A program made the translations under genes and the position numbers. Under the pieces are notes generated by a model. It saw nothing but the letters and a program-made list of their open reading frames with translations, made no database searches and was not told the origin of the DNA. A stretch of 64,000 nt of DNA from Crotophaga sulcirostris (lineage: Eukaryota > Chordata > Aves > Cuculiformes > Crotophagidae), in the NCBI GenBank assembly GCA_013397455.1, contig VYZB01000289.1:1099965-1163964 (forward strand), in the 5' to 3' direction. Position 1 is the stretch's first letter; the number at the start of each line of letters is the position of its first letter. This document shows positions 1-12,700 of the stretch, in pieces.

Positions 1-1433
1 ATGAGAAAGTGACCCTTCAAAAATTAAATACAATCATGAAATGATTAAGACATTGCCATAACTATAAGGAGATGTTTTCTTAATTTTGAGTACCGCCTAA
101 CATGTTTAGCACTCTCCAGGGCTGTTAAGAAGAAAGAACAAAGAAGGAAAATCCAGAGTCCCTGACCAGCAACAAACTGCACTTCAACCTCCTTGCCAGC
201 ACTGTACACTCGCTCCCCTCTTAATATTACATAGGCCTTATCTCCAGTATTCTCTGTGGTTTTCCAAAAGGCCCTCATTTTCTGGCTTGTCTTAGTACAA
301 AAGCTGTCTCCACCAACTCCTCACTCCTGCAAATTTCCCATCTCTTGCTCTCCCACCTCAGGGCTATCCAGTCAGCCCCATGATTCCACTCCATCTACCC
401 CACTAGGATCATGGTATGAATCCCAAATCTGCTCTGCACTGCCTGCTACTTAAAAATAAGACAAACCAGAGGTTTTGGGGACAAAATGAGATGCCACAAA
501 GAACCTAAAGAGCCATTATCACAGTGGGTCTGTAGTAACAGCAGCTGCAGCAGCCATTCTGCTAGGGCCTCCCTCCCAAAGAGAGATCAGCCTCAGTTAA
601 ACACAGCTTGCAGCAAGCTATCTCTAATTACCAGGAGCAAAAGGAAAAACAGTGACCCGACCTGTCACAGAAGGTGTTTCAAACATTAATGCAGGAGCAG
701 GAATACAAAAGGCTGCTTTTCAGATGGGAACGGAAGGGTCAATTCCCCTGTAACCCAGCAGCTTGCAGCATAATTGACCACAGGACAGTGTTACAGGCAA
801 GAATATAAAAATGTTGATTTTTCCTGTGCCTCAGTCACAGGCTCCCATAGGATCACTTCTTTTTGCCCTTTTAGGGGATGTTTAACACGTTGCAGGAAGG
901 AGAACCACAGGCCACCTACACTGGCTGTACTCAAGTTCCTCCTTTCAAACTGCATAGCGCCAGGCTGAAGCCTTCTTCAGGAGGAAGTGTGAGTATAGAG
1001 TACAGTTAAGAGGAAGCTGCATCAGGGGAACCACAGGGTTGCAGGACTCTGGGAACTTGATTTCTTCTTTTTTATTTTCAGAAAAATTACTGCTGGAAAA
1101 GGATATAGGCTGTATGGTCTGAAGATTGACAGCTTGCCAGTAGGTGATCCTCTACTGTGTTTGTATGCACTGGACACTCCCCAGCCACCTCCAGCTAATT
1201 TGGCTTCCTTTTGTGCCTTCACATCCCTGAACCAAAGCCAAACTGTCCCAAATCAGACACCGTGAATTGAATGGATCCCAATTCCCATGACTAATTTCTC
1301 TACAAATGCTGTTCATTCAGTTATTGCACAGCCTCACAGATCAGCAGGCAAAACAACACAAGGATCTAGGAAGCCTTGCTTTATGTTTCAGGTTTTGTAA
1401 CTCGAGAAAGACAAGCAGAAGTCAGAGCCATGC

Positions 1434-1955
1434 CCAGTTCTGGGCCCCTCAGTTTGAGAAGGATGCCAAGATACTGGAGTGTGTCCAGAGGAGAGCAACG
1501 AAGATGGTGAAGGGGCTGGAGCACAAGCCCTGTGAGGAGGGACTGAGGAAGCTGGGGCTGTTTAGCCTGGAGAAGAGGAGGCTCAGGGGAGACCTTATTG
1601 CTCTCTACAACTACCTAAAAGGAGGTTGTAGTCAGGCAGGGGTTGGTCTCTTCTCTCGGGTGACCAGTGACAGAACTAGAGGACATGGACGCAAGCTTTG
1701 TCAGGGGAGGTTTAGGCTTGATATTAGGAAAAAATTCTTCACTGAAAGGGTGATTGGCCCTTGGAATGCGCTGCCTGGGGAGGTGGTGGAGTCGCCCTCC
1801 CTGGAGTTGTTTAAGAGGAGATTGGATGAGGCCCTTAGTGCCATGGTTTAGAAGATGAGTTGGTGTTGGTGTTAGTGTTAGTGTTGGGTTATAGGTTGGA
1901 CTCGATGATCTCAAAGGTCCTTTCCAATCTTGTAATACTGTGATACTGTGACAAT
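1434..1955 (+). mobile_element. CR1 LINE, 5'-truncated young copy A
   Basis: The 3' portion of a CR1 ORF2 (reverse transcriptase C-terminal region), reading [20 protein letters not shown] through [11 protein letters not shown] and a TAG at 1849-1851. A short 3'UTR follows, with TTGGTGTTAGTGTTAGTGTTGG, the GGTTGGACTCGATGATCTC block and an AATACTGTGATACTGTGA tail. The ORF is intact over the copied part; an upstream in-frame ATG at 1306 is host sequence. Family knowledge: CR1 inserts by target-primed reverse transcription and is usually 5'-truncated. It lies downstream of WDFY4 exon 11, antisense to it. Confidence 0.95.
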
Positions 1956-3147
1956 GGTTTCTCCCTTATCTGTCCTAAGCCTTCCTTAAACACACATGTA
2001 AGCTATAGGCTATGGACTTCTCACAACCACCACCATCCATGCACTATCCACACACTGACCCACATTCTCCTAATGGGGGCCAGGAAGATTTAATTAGAAA
2101 AGAATATTAATTTGTCCTGAACCACTAAGTCCTAGCCGCAGCACTGAGTATCTTCTAGTGTCATTTGAAGCATGGTGACAAGGGAGCAAACATTCCCATG
2201 ACTATTTAAAAATCAGTTGCACAGGGAGCAAAGAAATCTACTGCAGGTTTTTATAGTTGCTTCAAACAAGTACAGATATGACCAGAAATACTTACTTAGC
2301 CTGTCTCAGCACTAAGTGAACGAAAGTTCTGCTGACTTCAGCGCTTGCTTGCTATAGGTGGCAGACCTAATGACTTGGTCTTTAAACATAGAAGATGACT
2401 GTGGAACAACGAACAATAAGGGCTGAGGGAATCTCACAGTTATAAACTTTGCCTTTTTAAGCATAATTCCAACCAGAAACATTTTTGAGAAAAGGACTAA
2501 GAGATCCAAGATAAAGCAACAGACACATGAAAGGGCAGAAAAGCTCACAAGTTACAAAATGCAAGTTATTTGTAATTGATTCACAACTGGCAGCTACATT
2601 GATTTCTGGTGTAGTCCTTCTTTCCTGCAAAAGATATATATTTTGATATAATTCTTCATTATACGAGGCAGGCAACATAACTATTCCTTTTCCAATTTTC
2701 TCTGTTTCAGCTGTATGAGTAAATGTGAGTGAGAGTTTGTGCAGGACTCACATGCATGGGGAACCATTTAAAATAACTTTAAATAGTTTTTATTTTTAAT
2801 TTATCAGGTGACTGGGAGCAGCTTTCCACATAAATGAAAAAGTCAAAATTGATTGGGGCAGATTGAGGCAGAGATTAAATGCAAATTCCACATCTCACCA
2901 ACACTTTCCTTAGGGCTCTCAGGATTTTGTGTCCCACTGCTCCACTGAACACTTATACCCCAATTTTTATCATCATTTACCTTTCAAAAAGAGGTGATTT
3001 CTGCTGTCTGGAGGCCTGGGAGTTGGGACTGCAGCACTGATTTGTTTGTTCTAGGCAGGTTATGTCATACCTTCTGTCACTTTACTACCTTATAAAGTAC
3101 AGATAACAGCCTTACTATTATATCTCCTGTAGTAAATAAAGACTTAC

Positions 3148-3743
3148 TTCTCTTCAGGGTTTTCCCATAGCCTATAGGAAGAAGCAGGACAATTATTGCC
3201 TGTTTTTTTGAAAGCAAAAGCTTGGGGTCCCTCATGATCATTTCTTGATGCCTCTTCCATCTCTGGCTTTCTCTCCTTGAAGTAACACTCCAGATGGAGG
3301 GTTCCTTTGACCATGTGATCAAGAAAATTCAGAATCCATATGCAGTTCTTTAAGCATATTGGGAAAGGTTCAGAAGAGCAGAAAGCTGCATCTAAGAATT
3401 CGGCAAATGTCCTTGTCTTCTCAAGGCTCATAGGGATTTGCCATTCCCCTTGTGTCCAGAAGCATCCAAGTGACCCAAGATCCTCTGCCATCTTTTCAAA
3501 GAGACCATTTCTCTGGAAAAAGTTGCTGTTGACAGGATCCAGGTGCAGGGCTGCTGTTATCCCCTGAAGCGTGTAGAAAACAAGCTCTAATATGCAATTC
3601 TGTCCAACTGCTGCCCATAGCCCAGATGGAGGGTCTTGCAATGCACCTTCCATGTCTGAGAGAAGGGACAGGAGTCCATTGAATCCACTGCAGGTTCTGA
3701 AAGCTGAATGGCTTTTTGGACTCTCCAGTATCCTCAGGAGAGA
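3148..3743 (-). CDS. WDFY4: WDFY4 coding exon 11 (residues 640-837)
   Basis: A 596-nt exon starting [20 protein letters not shown], then [20 protein letters not shown]. It continues through [28 protein letters not shown] and a less conserved Lys/Glu-rich tail. The segments correspond to SLLRIL...[13 protein letters not shown]...DPVN.YFFRRNGLFEKLAEDL.LLGCF of WDFY4. The acceptor is TTTGTAG (AG at 3745-3744) and the donor is consensus GTAAGT (3147-3142). The exon leaves in phase 2. The next expected residues, around a conserved IMHPG motif, are not found in the remaining 3.1 kb, so the following exon is presumably off the left edge. Confidence 0.95.
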
Positions 3744-6700
3744 CTACAAACATTGGGAAGAAAAGAGACAGAAAAAACATTTCAAGTAAGGGACAAAAAA
3801 GCTTTAGAATATTTTAAAATTCTAAGCGTCTACCAAAATTCTTGCACTAAAATTTCACTCTGAAGAAAAATAGTTGGTCAAAGTAAAGGGCACTATTGCA
3901 CAGCTTCTCTCCTCTTCCCTCATACATGCAATGAGTCAAACAACCAAGATTTGAATGCACTCCCAGCAGCATCGCATGGAGTCAGCCTGACAGGTAGGGA
4001 ATATTGTTCTCTGGAATAAGCAAGAAATCAAATTTCCTGCATTACATAACCAGGTCAGATTGGCAAGAAGTCCTGTTTCAGACTATCGGCTATTTTTTTC
4101 ATACATCTTCTCAAACTCTCTCAAGAAATGTGCCTTTACCTTAAAAAAATGAAAGCAGAGATTCAAATGTAAATAATCTCACATAGAAACTGAGAAGGCA
4201 GGGCAGCTCTGTATAGGCAAGTCTTCCTACAGCCCTGAATACACAGCCATACTAGGCTTTTACTCATGACTGAGCAGACTCTTTCAAAAAAAAAGCAGTG
4301 ACAAAGGATGGCCCAAAGAATACTGTAAGCAGGAGGCTCACCTCATTAGCACAGACAATAAAAATTCCCTTTCTCAGCAGAGCTATTTTTAAAGTTTGCA
4401 CAACACTTTGGAGGAAAACAGCCATAAAGAATTAGATCCTAAGATAATGAAGTCATTAGATTTTCTCTAACTTCAAAGGGCTTAAAGCAGATTATATGAG
4501 AATGTCACTTGATAATATGACAATATTCCACATGCATAAAAAGCAATGTATACCACTTGTAAATTTTGAGCACTATGGACTTGCTATTTTAAAACAAACC
4601 TAGAAAAGTCACTAAGAGTTGTGTTGTAGTGGTGAAAGTAAAATTAGCGAGAAAAAAGAGCTTACAAGAAGACAGTCTACTAGAGGGTAGGTTGGCCCTA
4701 CAGAGGGACCTGGACAGACTGGAGAGATGGGCTGATTCCAATAGGATAATCTTTAATAAGGCCAAATGCCGGGTTCTACACTTTGGACACAATAACCCCA
4801 TGCAAAGCTATAGACTGGGGACAGAGTGGCTGGAGAGTAGTCAGGCAGAAAAGGACTTGGGAGTACTGATAGATAGGAAACTCGACATGAGCCAGCAGTG
4901 TGCCCAGATGGCCAAGAAGGCCAATGGTATCCTGGCCTGCATCAGGAATAGTGTGGCCAGCAGGACCAGAGAAGTTATCATCCCCTTATACTCAGCATTG
5001 GTTAGGCCACACCTTGAGTACTGTGTGCAGTTCTGGGCCCCTCAGTTTGAGAAGGATGCCAAGATACTGGAGTGTGTCCAGAGGAGAGCAACGAAGATGG
5101 TGAAGGGGCTGGAGCACAAGCCCTTCGAGGAGGGACTGAGGGAGCTGGGGCTGTTTAGCCTGGAGAAGAGGAGGCTCAGGGGAGACCTTATTGCTCTCTA
5201 CAACTACCTAAAAGGAGGTTGTAGTCAGGCAGGGGTTGGTCTCTTCTCTCAAGTGACCAGTGACAGAACTAGAGGACATGGACGCAAGCTTTGTCAGGGG
5301 AGGTTTAGGCTTGATATTAGGAAAAAATTCTTCACTGAAAGGGTGATTGGCCCTTGGAATGCGCTGCCTGGGGAGGTGGTGGAGTCGCCCTCCCTGGAGT
5401 TGTTTAAGAGGAGATTGGATGAGGCCCTTAGTGCCATGGTTTAGAAGATGAGTTGGTGTTGGTGTTAGTGTTAGTGTTGGGTTATAGGTTGGACTCGATG
5501 ATCTCGAAGGTCCTTTCCAACCTTGTAATACTGTGATACTCTGATACTGTAATCCATCCCAGCTTTTGGGGATGGTACACAAATCGTTTTGTAAATATGA
5601 TGCTATTTCAGTCACCAGGGAACATTCAAATTTGAGCTGTACTTTTTCACATTGGAAAGGGGTAATTTTACGTATATAGTTTCCAAAGAGATATCCAACG
5701 AAACAGGTTCACTTCACAACCTGCTGAAGAGGAAGTTTCTAACATAAATATATCACCCTGTAACAGGATCTAGGACTGTGTTGCCAGAAATGTTGGCAGG
5801 GGAGGGAGAACTCTATTACTGTCATTCAGTTTTGTATGATAATGTATCAAACGAGGCAGAGACTTCTGAACAGGGAGTAAATTTAATAACTCAGAGTTGA
5901 AGTTATCAGGATGGCTTTAACACATTTCAGAGAAGGTCAACAGTAACCACATTTCCTCCAGCTATAACTCAGTTAGAATTTAATCACCTATGAGTTAGTA
6001 TTCCTCTGTCTTGAATCTATAAAACTGATGTCTGCTGGAAATCCACTAACTCAGTTAAGGTTAACAGAATTTATTTCACATTCCATTATTTGTTATTCCT
6101 CATAATTGTCCACGTGCCTCACTGGAATATGGCAGTGCTAATTGCATTTAGGCTCAGGCTTTAACAGCTAAATGTATATTAGCAAATCAATCTGAATTTG
6201 TGTGTAACACAATCACAGTCCCGATGGATGCAGATAATAAATTCATTTGCTTACATTATGTTTTAATATAGTTATCATTTGTCAAAATTAGACACTGAAA
6301 CTACATTTATTTTCATATTAGTGTGGACAGAGTACTCAACATTTTCACAAATATTGTTGAAGTCTACAGTTTCAAATCAAAGCGATAAACTTTGTCACAT
6401 TCTTTTTTTTTTAAAGTAACATGGTTCTTTTGTCACAGAAGCAGCTGCAATATTGTGCTGAAAGGTGAATTAAGTAGAATGAAAGTCTAAAACAGTGCTT
6501 ACAACACTGCTGCTTTTCAATTTGATGCCTGTGATCTAAATCAAAATAAAGCACACCGATTCTTTCCCCTGCTTCCTTGCTTGTGGATAAGGCCCTCTAT
6601 AAACACAATAGAGGCTATGAGTAGTTCTAATTTCTTCCTCCAAACATTCATAAGACTCCTCCTTTCCATCATCTCATGTCTTTTCCCATGACACTGGTGT

Positions 6701-9700
6701 ATGTGAGAGATGACAAAATTAAGGACAGCCAAGTTTCAACCTTGGAAATTTATCAGAATCAAGCTGTTAATCTCATGCATACCCTGCTCCTTCCAATATT
6801 ATTCCTTTAACTCTCCTCACATCCTCCCTCCACATCTCCTCCATTTGCATTCACATTTGTTTCTCCCTTCTATGCCCTTTGCCCTTTCCATTTCTCCACT
6901 CTGCATTACTATATAAGTCTTCAAAATACTTCACAATATGATACAGAGTGAAGTTACCACACACATATCACTAAAAATCAAAACACCAAATTCATCAGAA
7001 TCAAAAACTAGCCCATGGCTCTTTCTTCTACACTTACCTTCTTGGAGAAAACACAGTGCTAGAGGTAAGATTAAGAGCAATTTGCCAGAAGCCAAGCAGT
7101 TTCCAAGAAAACAACAACCAAGTGGGAAGCCACATTAATTACCTTCAGTAGATCCAGTTTCAGATGTAGTTCCCCTTGAGTAGAAGAACAGAGAGCCCCA
7201 ATAATAATGCTCATGTATTCTTCATAGTTTATGACTGATAGCTGCTCCAAGATGCTGAGAGTAGCATTCCTGTAGCACTCATCATCCAAAAATATCTTGA
7301 TATATGGCACCATTCCATAGTCCTTCAGAACAACTGGGGGCAAAACCAGTATCATTTGTTAGATAAACTTTCCTTTACCTGTAGTTTTCACAGGTAGATT
7401 TTCAGTGTTGGTGTAAAGTGTCACATTTCTACAAATACAGCCAGAGAGGCAAGAAGATCTGGTTAAGCGAAAGACGCAAGCTGAATGGCACAAATAGAAC
7501 CAGGGATAAAATGACTGGATGACCATGGTTTCTAATCCTCAGAGATACCAGCTTCTTAATTCAGTAATGAATGAAAAGAAAAAGGCACCTTAACACTATT
7601 CAGCTTAAATGCCTCTTTAGTTTATGAAGGGAACTTTTTCACAGTTTGTGACAATGTATTGACACATTTGTGGTACCGTTATCCCTACACTTCTAGCTTT
7701 TGTCCTCCACTTCCACTGAAACACAAAAGTCAGAAATTTTTTTGGTGCTCCATAAGAGGCAATAGGATTACTTACCACTAAATATCACAAAGGTAATGCA
7801 GTCATATGTCATTTCTTACCAATGTTCCTCACAGACCCCACTGTAAGGGCAGACACCATATTCAGCATTACAGCATTTAATTCCTTCTCAATGCCTTCTT
7901 CCAAACCAGGTAGATGGGTTCCAGCTGTCAGCATATTAAAAGTTGTATTACAATTTATACAAGACGTGGTTAACCGTAGCTACAATATATTAAACCAATA
8001 AGGGAAAGTGGTTCTCCAGCAAGTTCTAGTTTTCCCTTAAATATTATTTACAGGCCACTTGAACCCTAAAACGAGCAACAAATACAGAGAGGGCATTGTC
8101 TAGTCATCAAGGTTTAGTCTGGAACTGGGAAACACAGGTCTGATTCTATGCTCTGCAGCCCAGAACTCCTGCATAACTATAGACAATAGTGGTGTTTCCA
8201 CCTTCCAACTAAAGTAGAGTTACCCGTTTGTTGACACCTGGTAGGAAAACACACAAATAGAAGAATATTACAGCTATGAAGTGATAAGATACTATAGCAA
8301 CAGGGAGTACTTAAATACCTAAACTAAAAGTCAAGAGCAGAGACTGCTTTCATGTTCAAAGGCAAACATTTCTGGTACCAGACAGTGTAAGGTTATTTTT
8401 AGTCCTAAAAGTCTTGAAGTTTGAAGGCTAAATTTCTGGAAAGCAAAAAAGGGAAATAGTCATCATTTCACACAGTGTCTTTCCACCTGTCCTTCTTCAT
8501 GTATGTCTAAATTTACAGATTACATATGTATTCAATCATTCATTGTATAAAATTTAGATCACCAAGTGATCTAAAGCATTAAAATTAATGCAAAGACAGA
8601 AGAAAGACCCTATGTACCAGCTCATAATCAGAAGGTAAGTTTTCCAGAACCTTGCTATTTATCTTGACAATACTTATCTATGTACTCTTGTACAAAACTC
8701 CAGTTCTCTGATATCAAGAATACAAATCTGAGTGTCCCTGTAGGTAATGAATGTTTGCACTCCAGTACTTCATTCATATTCTTTTTGTTGCTTGGAATAA
8801 ATGTGCATAAATAAGTAAATCATGCTTGCTGCATCAGATGTTATACATAGTACCTTGGGTCACTCCTCCTTTACCAAATGACTATTTCACTGAAATTTAA
8901 AGGTATTTCCCAATTCATACAACACAGAAAATGTTATCATGCATTTAACTTTCTTTAAAATAATAGTTACAATCTTTTAATTATATGAATGTGCCCCCTA
9001 AGTCAGCAGTACCCCACAGTTACCACAGCAGAACTATTACTGTCCTGTTTTTATAACAAGAGATAATTATGTCAGCTGAAAATGCATGGTAGTAGCTGGG
9101 GGTAATATAAGGCCAAAATTCAAGGATCTGTTTTCCATCATCAGTCCTCAGGATTAAGAGTTGTTTTCAGAGAAACTAAGCATTTTACTCTCAAGATGGC
9201 ATTCTAGAGAACCTCAAATTGAGAGCTGTTTAAAAGCGTGGGCTGAATGGTATCCTTCAGAATAATATATCATACACTGTTGAGGAATAGTCCTGAACTG
9301 TTTAGGATAGTGAATAGAATTTGATAAACAGCTACAATTTCAGAGAGGACACAACTTAATATGTCATAAACTTAAGCCAGTTGGCTTGCAGACAAAATCT
9401 AGCTACTCAGTACATAAAATGTATAAATTGACTGTAAAAGAGATGCATTAATTCTTATTAATCTGCCTACTTCAACAGTCATTATGAAGGACATTAGATT
9501 GTACCTGACTTCCTCAGGATCTTGGCTTGCTTCCTCAGAAGCGCCAGAAGTAAGCCTAAGAGCCCGGAGTCACGGAATATGTCACTGAATAACAGGTCCT
9601 TCTTGGTCATGCTGAGAAGGCACTGGAGAGCTGTTAAGGTGCAGAATGGCACTACGTTTTCCTTTATCAAATACTGAATCTTCTTCAAAATTTCATGGGG

Positions 9701-12700
9701 GATGTAGGACAGATCTAGCACTATGGACTCCACCAGTCTGAAGAACTGGACTTGGACCGGGTGTGGTTTGAAATGGATTATGTCAGTAAACTGGTTGATA
9801 GGTTGTAGCGTCCATTCCAGAAGAAAGAAGTTCACAGTGCTCCAGGCCCATATGGTACCAATTGCTGCCAAGATTCTTCCACACAGATGCTGATCATTAC
9901 TTTTCTGGAAAATGGACTGCAACACCTGGAAAGCCTGGAGGTTTTTCACTGTCATTCCTGTGGGATATAAAACCAGGTAATATCATTTTTATATCAATTC
10001 TATTTAAGACTGCAAACACCATAACTATAATGTTAAATCATGTCTGAGAGTGGAAACAGGAGTCACAGATATGAGGCATGTGATTGATAGGCATGTTCTC
10101 AGCCTTGGATCAGGCCCCAGAGCTGACACAGTCAGTTCAGTCTGGTCTAGGTAGCATTCAAGCTCCTTCACTGCTAAGTACATGGACTAGAAGATGCCAT
10201 CTCATACTCCTTCCTCCATTATAAAACACATAATGAATAGAATTTCACTTTTCTATGACATGTCTATGTAGCCACACACACACATACATATATACATATA
10301 TACTGTACCAGAAGATTGTGTCTGTTCAAAATCAAAGTGCGGTAATTGAGGGTGAACAATATTGCCAGACACTTTCAGTTCAGTTTTTCCATAGGTCGTA
10401 AGGCAAGTCAGCATGTCCAAGATCTCATCCAGATATGGGTCTCCTTCAGTTTGCTGCAACCCCTCACATCTAGGAACAAAACTTGGAAGAGTCATATGTT
10501 CATGCCTTAGTAATACAAACATTTTGGATATATCATCAGGCACTGAGCATACAGGAGCTACCCATTTTACTCCTTGCTCCTTCCCAGTATATTTCACTGT
10601 CTTTTTGTGTTATTTTTGTTATTAACCATTTGACAAACAATAACTCCATGCCACAGTAGCACATTCTGAATAAGAACCAAATTTTAATGGAAGAAGAAAC
10701 CCAAAGTGACACTGTAAGAGTATTATGAATAAAAGGAAGATAAATGTTGGGATTTAGTCCAGTTACGTGTACTTTTTTCTTAAAAAAAAAAAAGTAATTG
10801 CCTCTAAAAGAATACCTGTTTTGGGAAGTAAAATTTTACATTTTGTGAGAGATCAAAAAGTTAAAACAGATAAAAAGTAGGCATATGGTTGACAAGGTAA
10901 GGGACTTGCCAACTAAAATAAACAACAGAAAAATCTCAGCCCTTAGGAAGAGAAAATATGTTATTGGCTGAACTTTGTGAATCAAGCACGAAGATGGCAT
11001 GTCTCTCCTATGTGAAGAAATAGCTTGAATGGTAACCCCAGATTTGCCATAGTTAAGACTGAAGTGAGAGTCTGTCAAAGGCCAGAGACCTGCTTATTCA
11101 TGTTGTCCTATTCTGTACTGCTAAGAGGGTGTCAGAGCTTAAGGAAAACTGCAGTATCTGGGCACGGAATAGTGGTAGAGGAATAGACTAACACTGGGAG
11201 TTAGAAAAATATCTCAATACAAAACAAAACAAATATGTTCTGTTTTAAACTAAGTAAGAAAAAAAAATGGGCCAGGGCAAAAAGTAGAGCCTGTTTTGAT
11301 GGGAAAAAATGCAAGTGGTAGGATTCTCTTTACTTGGAATAGAAATTCTAAGTACCAGAGAAGAGGATAGCTGGTCACAAAAAACATTCAGGAAAGAAGC
11401 TCTCCATATACCTCTTTTTGCTAGTATACACTGGGAAGGGAAAGTAATCTGAAGCCCTGAGTACCTGTATGCTGTTTCTGTATCTCCAGCCTAATTACAA
11501 CAGTGAAAAAGCATGAGGGCAGCTATAGCCATGACTGATAAAGACCAGGTGTTTCTGCCCTTATATGGATAGAATTTAATCAGAAATATCCATCTCAACA
11601 CAGCTAATTTATAAGTGAAAGCTAAACAATCTATGATAATTAAAGAAAACACTGCCAGAAAAGAGACAAAGCTTTTCCCAATTGTAGATCAATTATTTTG
11701 AGCCACGATAAATCATCAGAAATAACAATCACAATCACCTATGGATATCTTTGGATTCCTGATTCAAATTACAATCCTCTAGATCCAAATTACAAAATAC
11801 ACCATCCCCACCATCTCCCCCTCATATTGTGTACTGGTCAGGGAACAACATTCTTGCAAGTGTTGGAGAAAAAGTACAAGAAAAGGCAAAGCCAGAACTG
11901 AAACAGCAGTAGATTGAGAAGATCTGAAAATGCTCCCTTCATATGATATTAAAGAAAACCAGAACAAAGCCCGTAAGTGCGTCTGGGGAAGCAGCAAAAT
12001 GTACTGTTTCACTCCAGCAAACTCAGAGCCTGGTTTGACAATGAAAGGAGACAGGAAGAGTATAAGATTCTACTTAATACTTTTGATTAGGATAACTAAT
12101 ATGTTTATATTCACCTTAGTTCTGAAAAAAAGTAACCATTTCAAATATGTTTGGGCGGGTTCTTTTTGTTTGCTTTCTGCACATCAAGGAGACCTGCTTT
12201 CCTGCCTTAAATGACTGCATTCCTGGATTAAGTGTTCACTTTAGCTCAGACATGTGTCTCTGACCTACATCCCATCTAATATCAATCTGATGAAAAACCT
12301 TGCCTTGTGTTTAGTAAGTCTCTGCTTACTAAAGTTACTAAGTTTAGTAACTCCACCTGCAGATTAACTTCTTGTACAGTTAATTGCCATCATGGTTTCA
12401 GGAGGACAATTTATGTACTTCTTCCCTTCCTAAAACATCAATGAAAGAACCAACACTTGGGTCTTTATTATTGGCTTTGCATCTACATAGGATTACCTAT
12501 ATGATTCACAATTTAAAACAGACAATCACGTGTTCTGAAAATGAAGTTTTATGATCCTCTACAAGCCACTAAAAACCTCCTTACTTACCTGAGTAAAATT
12601 TTTAGCAGGAGTTGGTAGCCATCATTATTTTCAAACTCTGTCAATAAAGCTGATGATATTGGATAGGAATCTTTCACAAAGCACAAGATAATACTAGCAG

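Noticed and set aside
2981..3028. A 48-nt minus-strand mini-exon with AG/GT borders that would fit the phase after WDFY4 exon 11 (PNSQASRQQKSPLFER)
   Set aside because: The residues do not match the expected continuation, in which an IMHPG-type segment follows soon after, and a 48-nt open frame with GT-AG ends is easily found by chance.
5208..5615. Minus-strand 135-codon open frame
   Set aside because: It is the antisense of the CR1 3' end; the same antisense frame recurs at the 1.6- and 21.2-kb copies.
9494..9955. Reading the MTVKNLQAF methionine as the start of a separate short gene
   Set aside because: The methionine is internal: a CCCACAG acceptor lies just before it and the preceding exon joins in frame.
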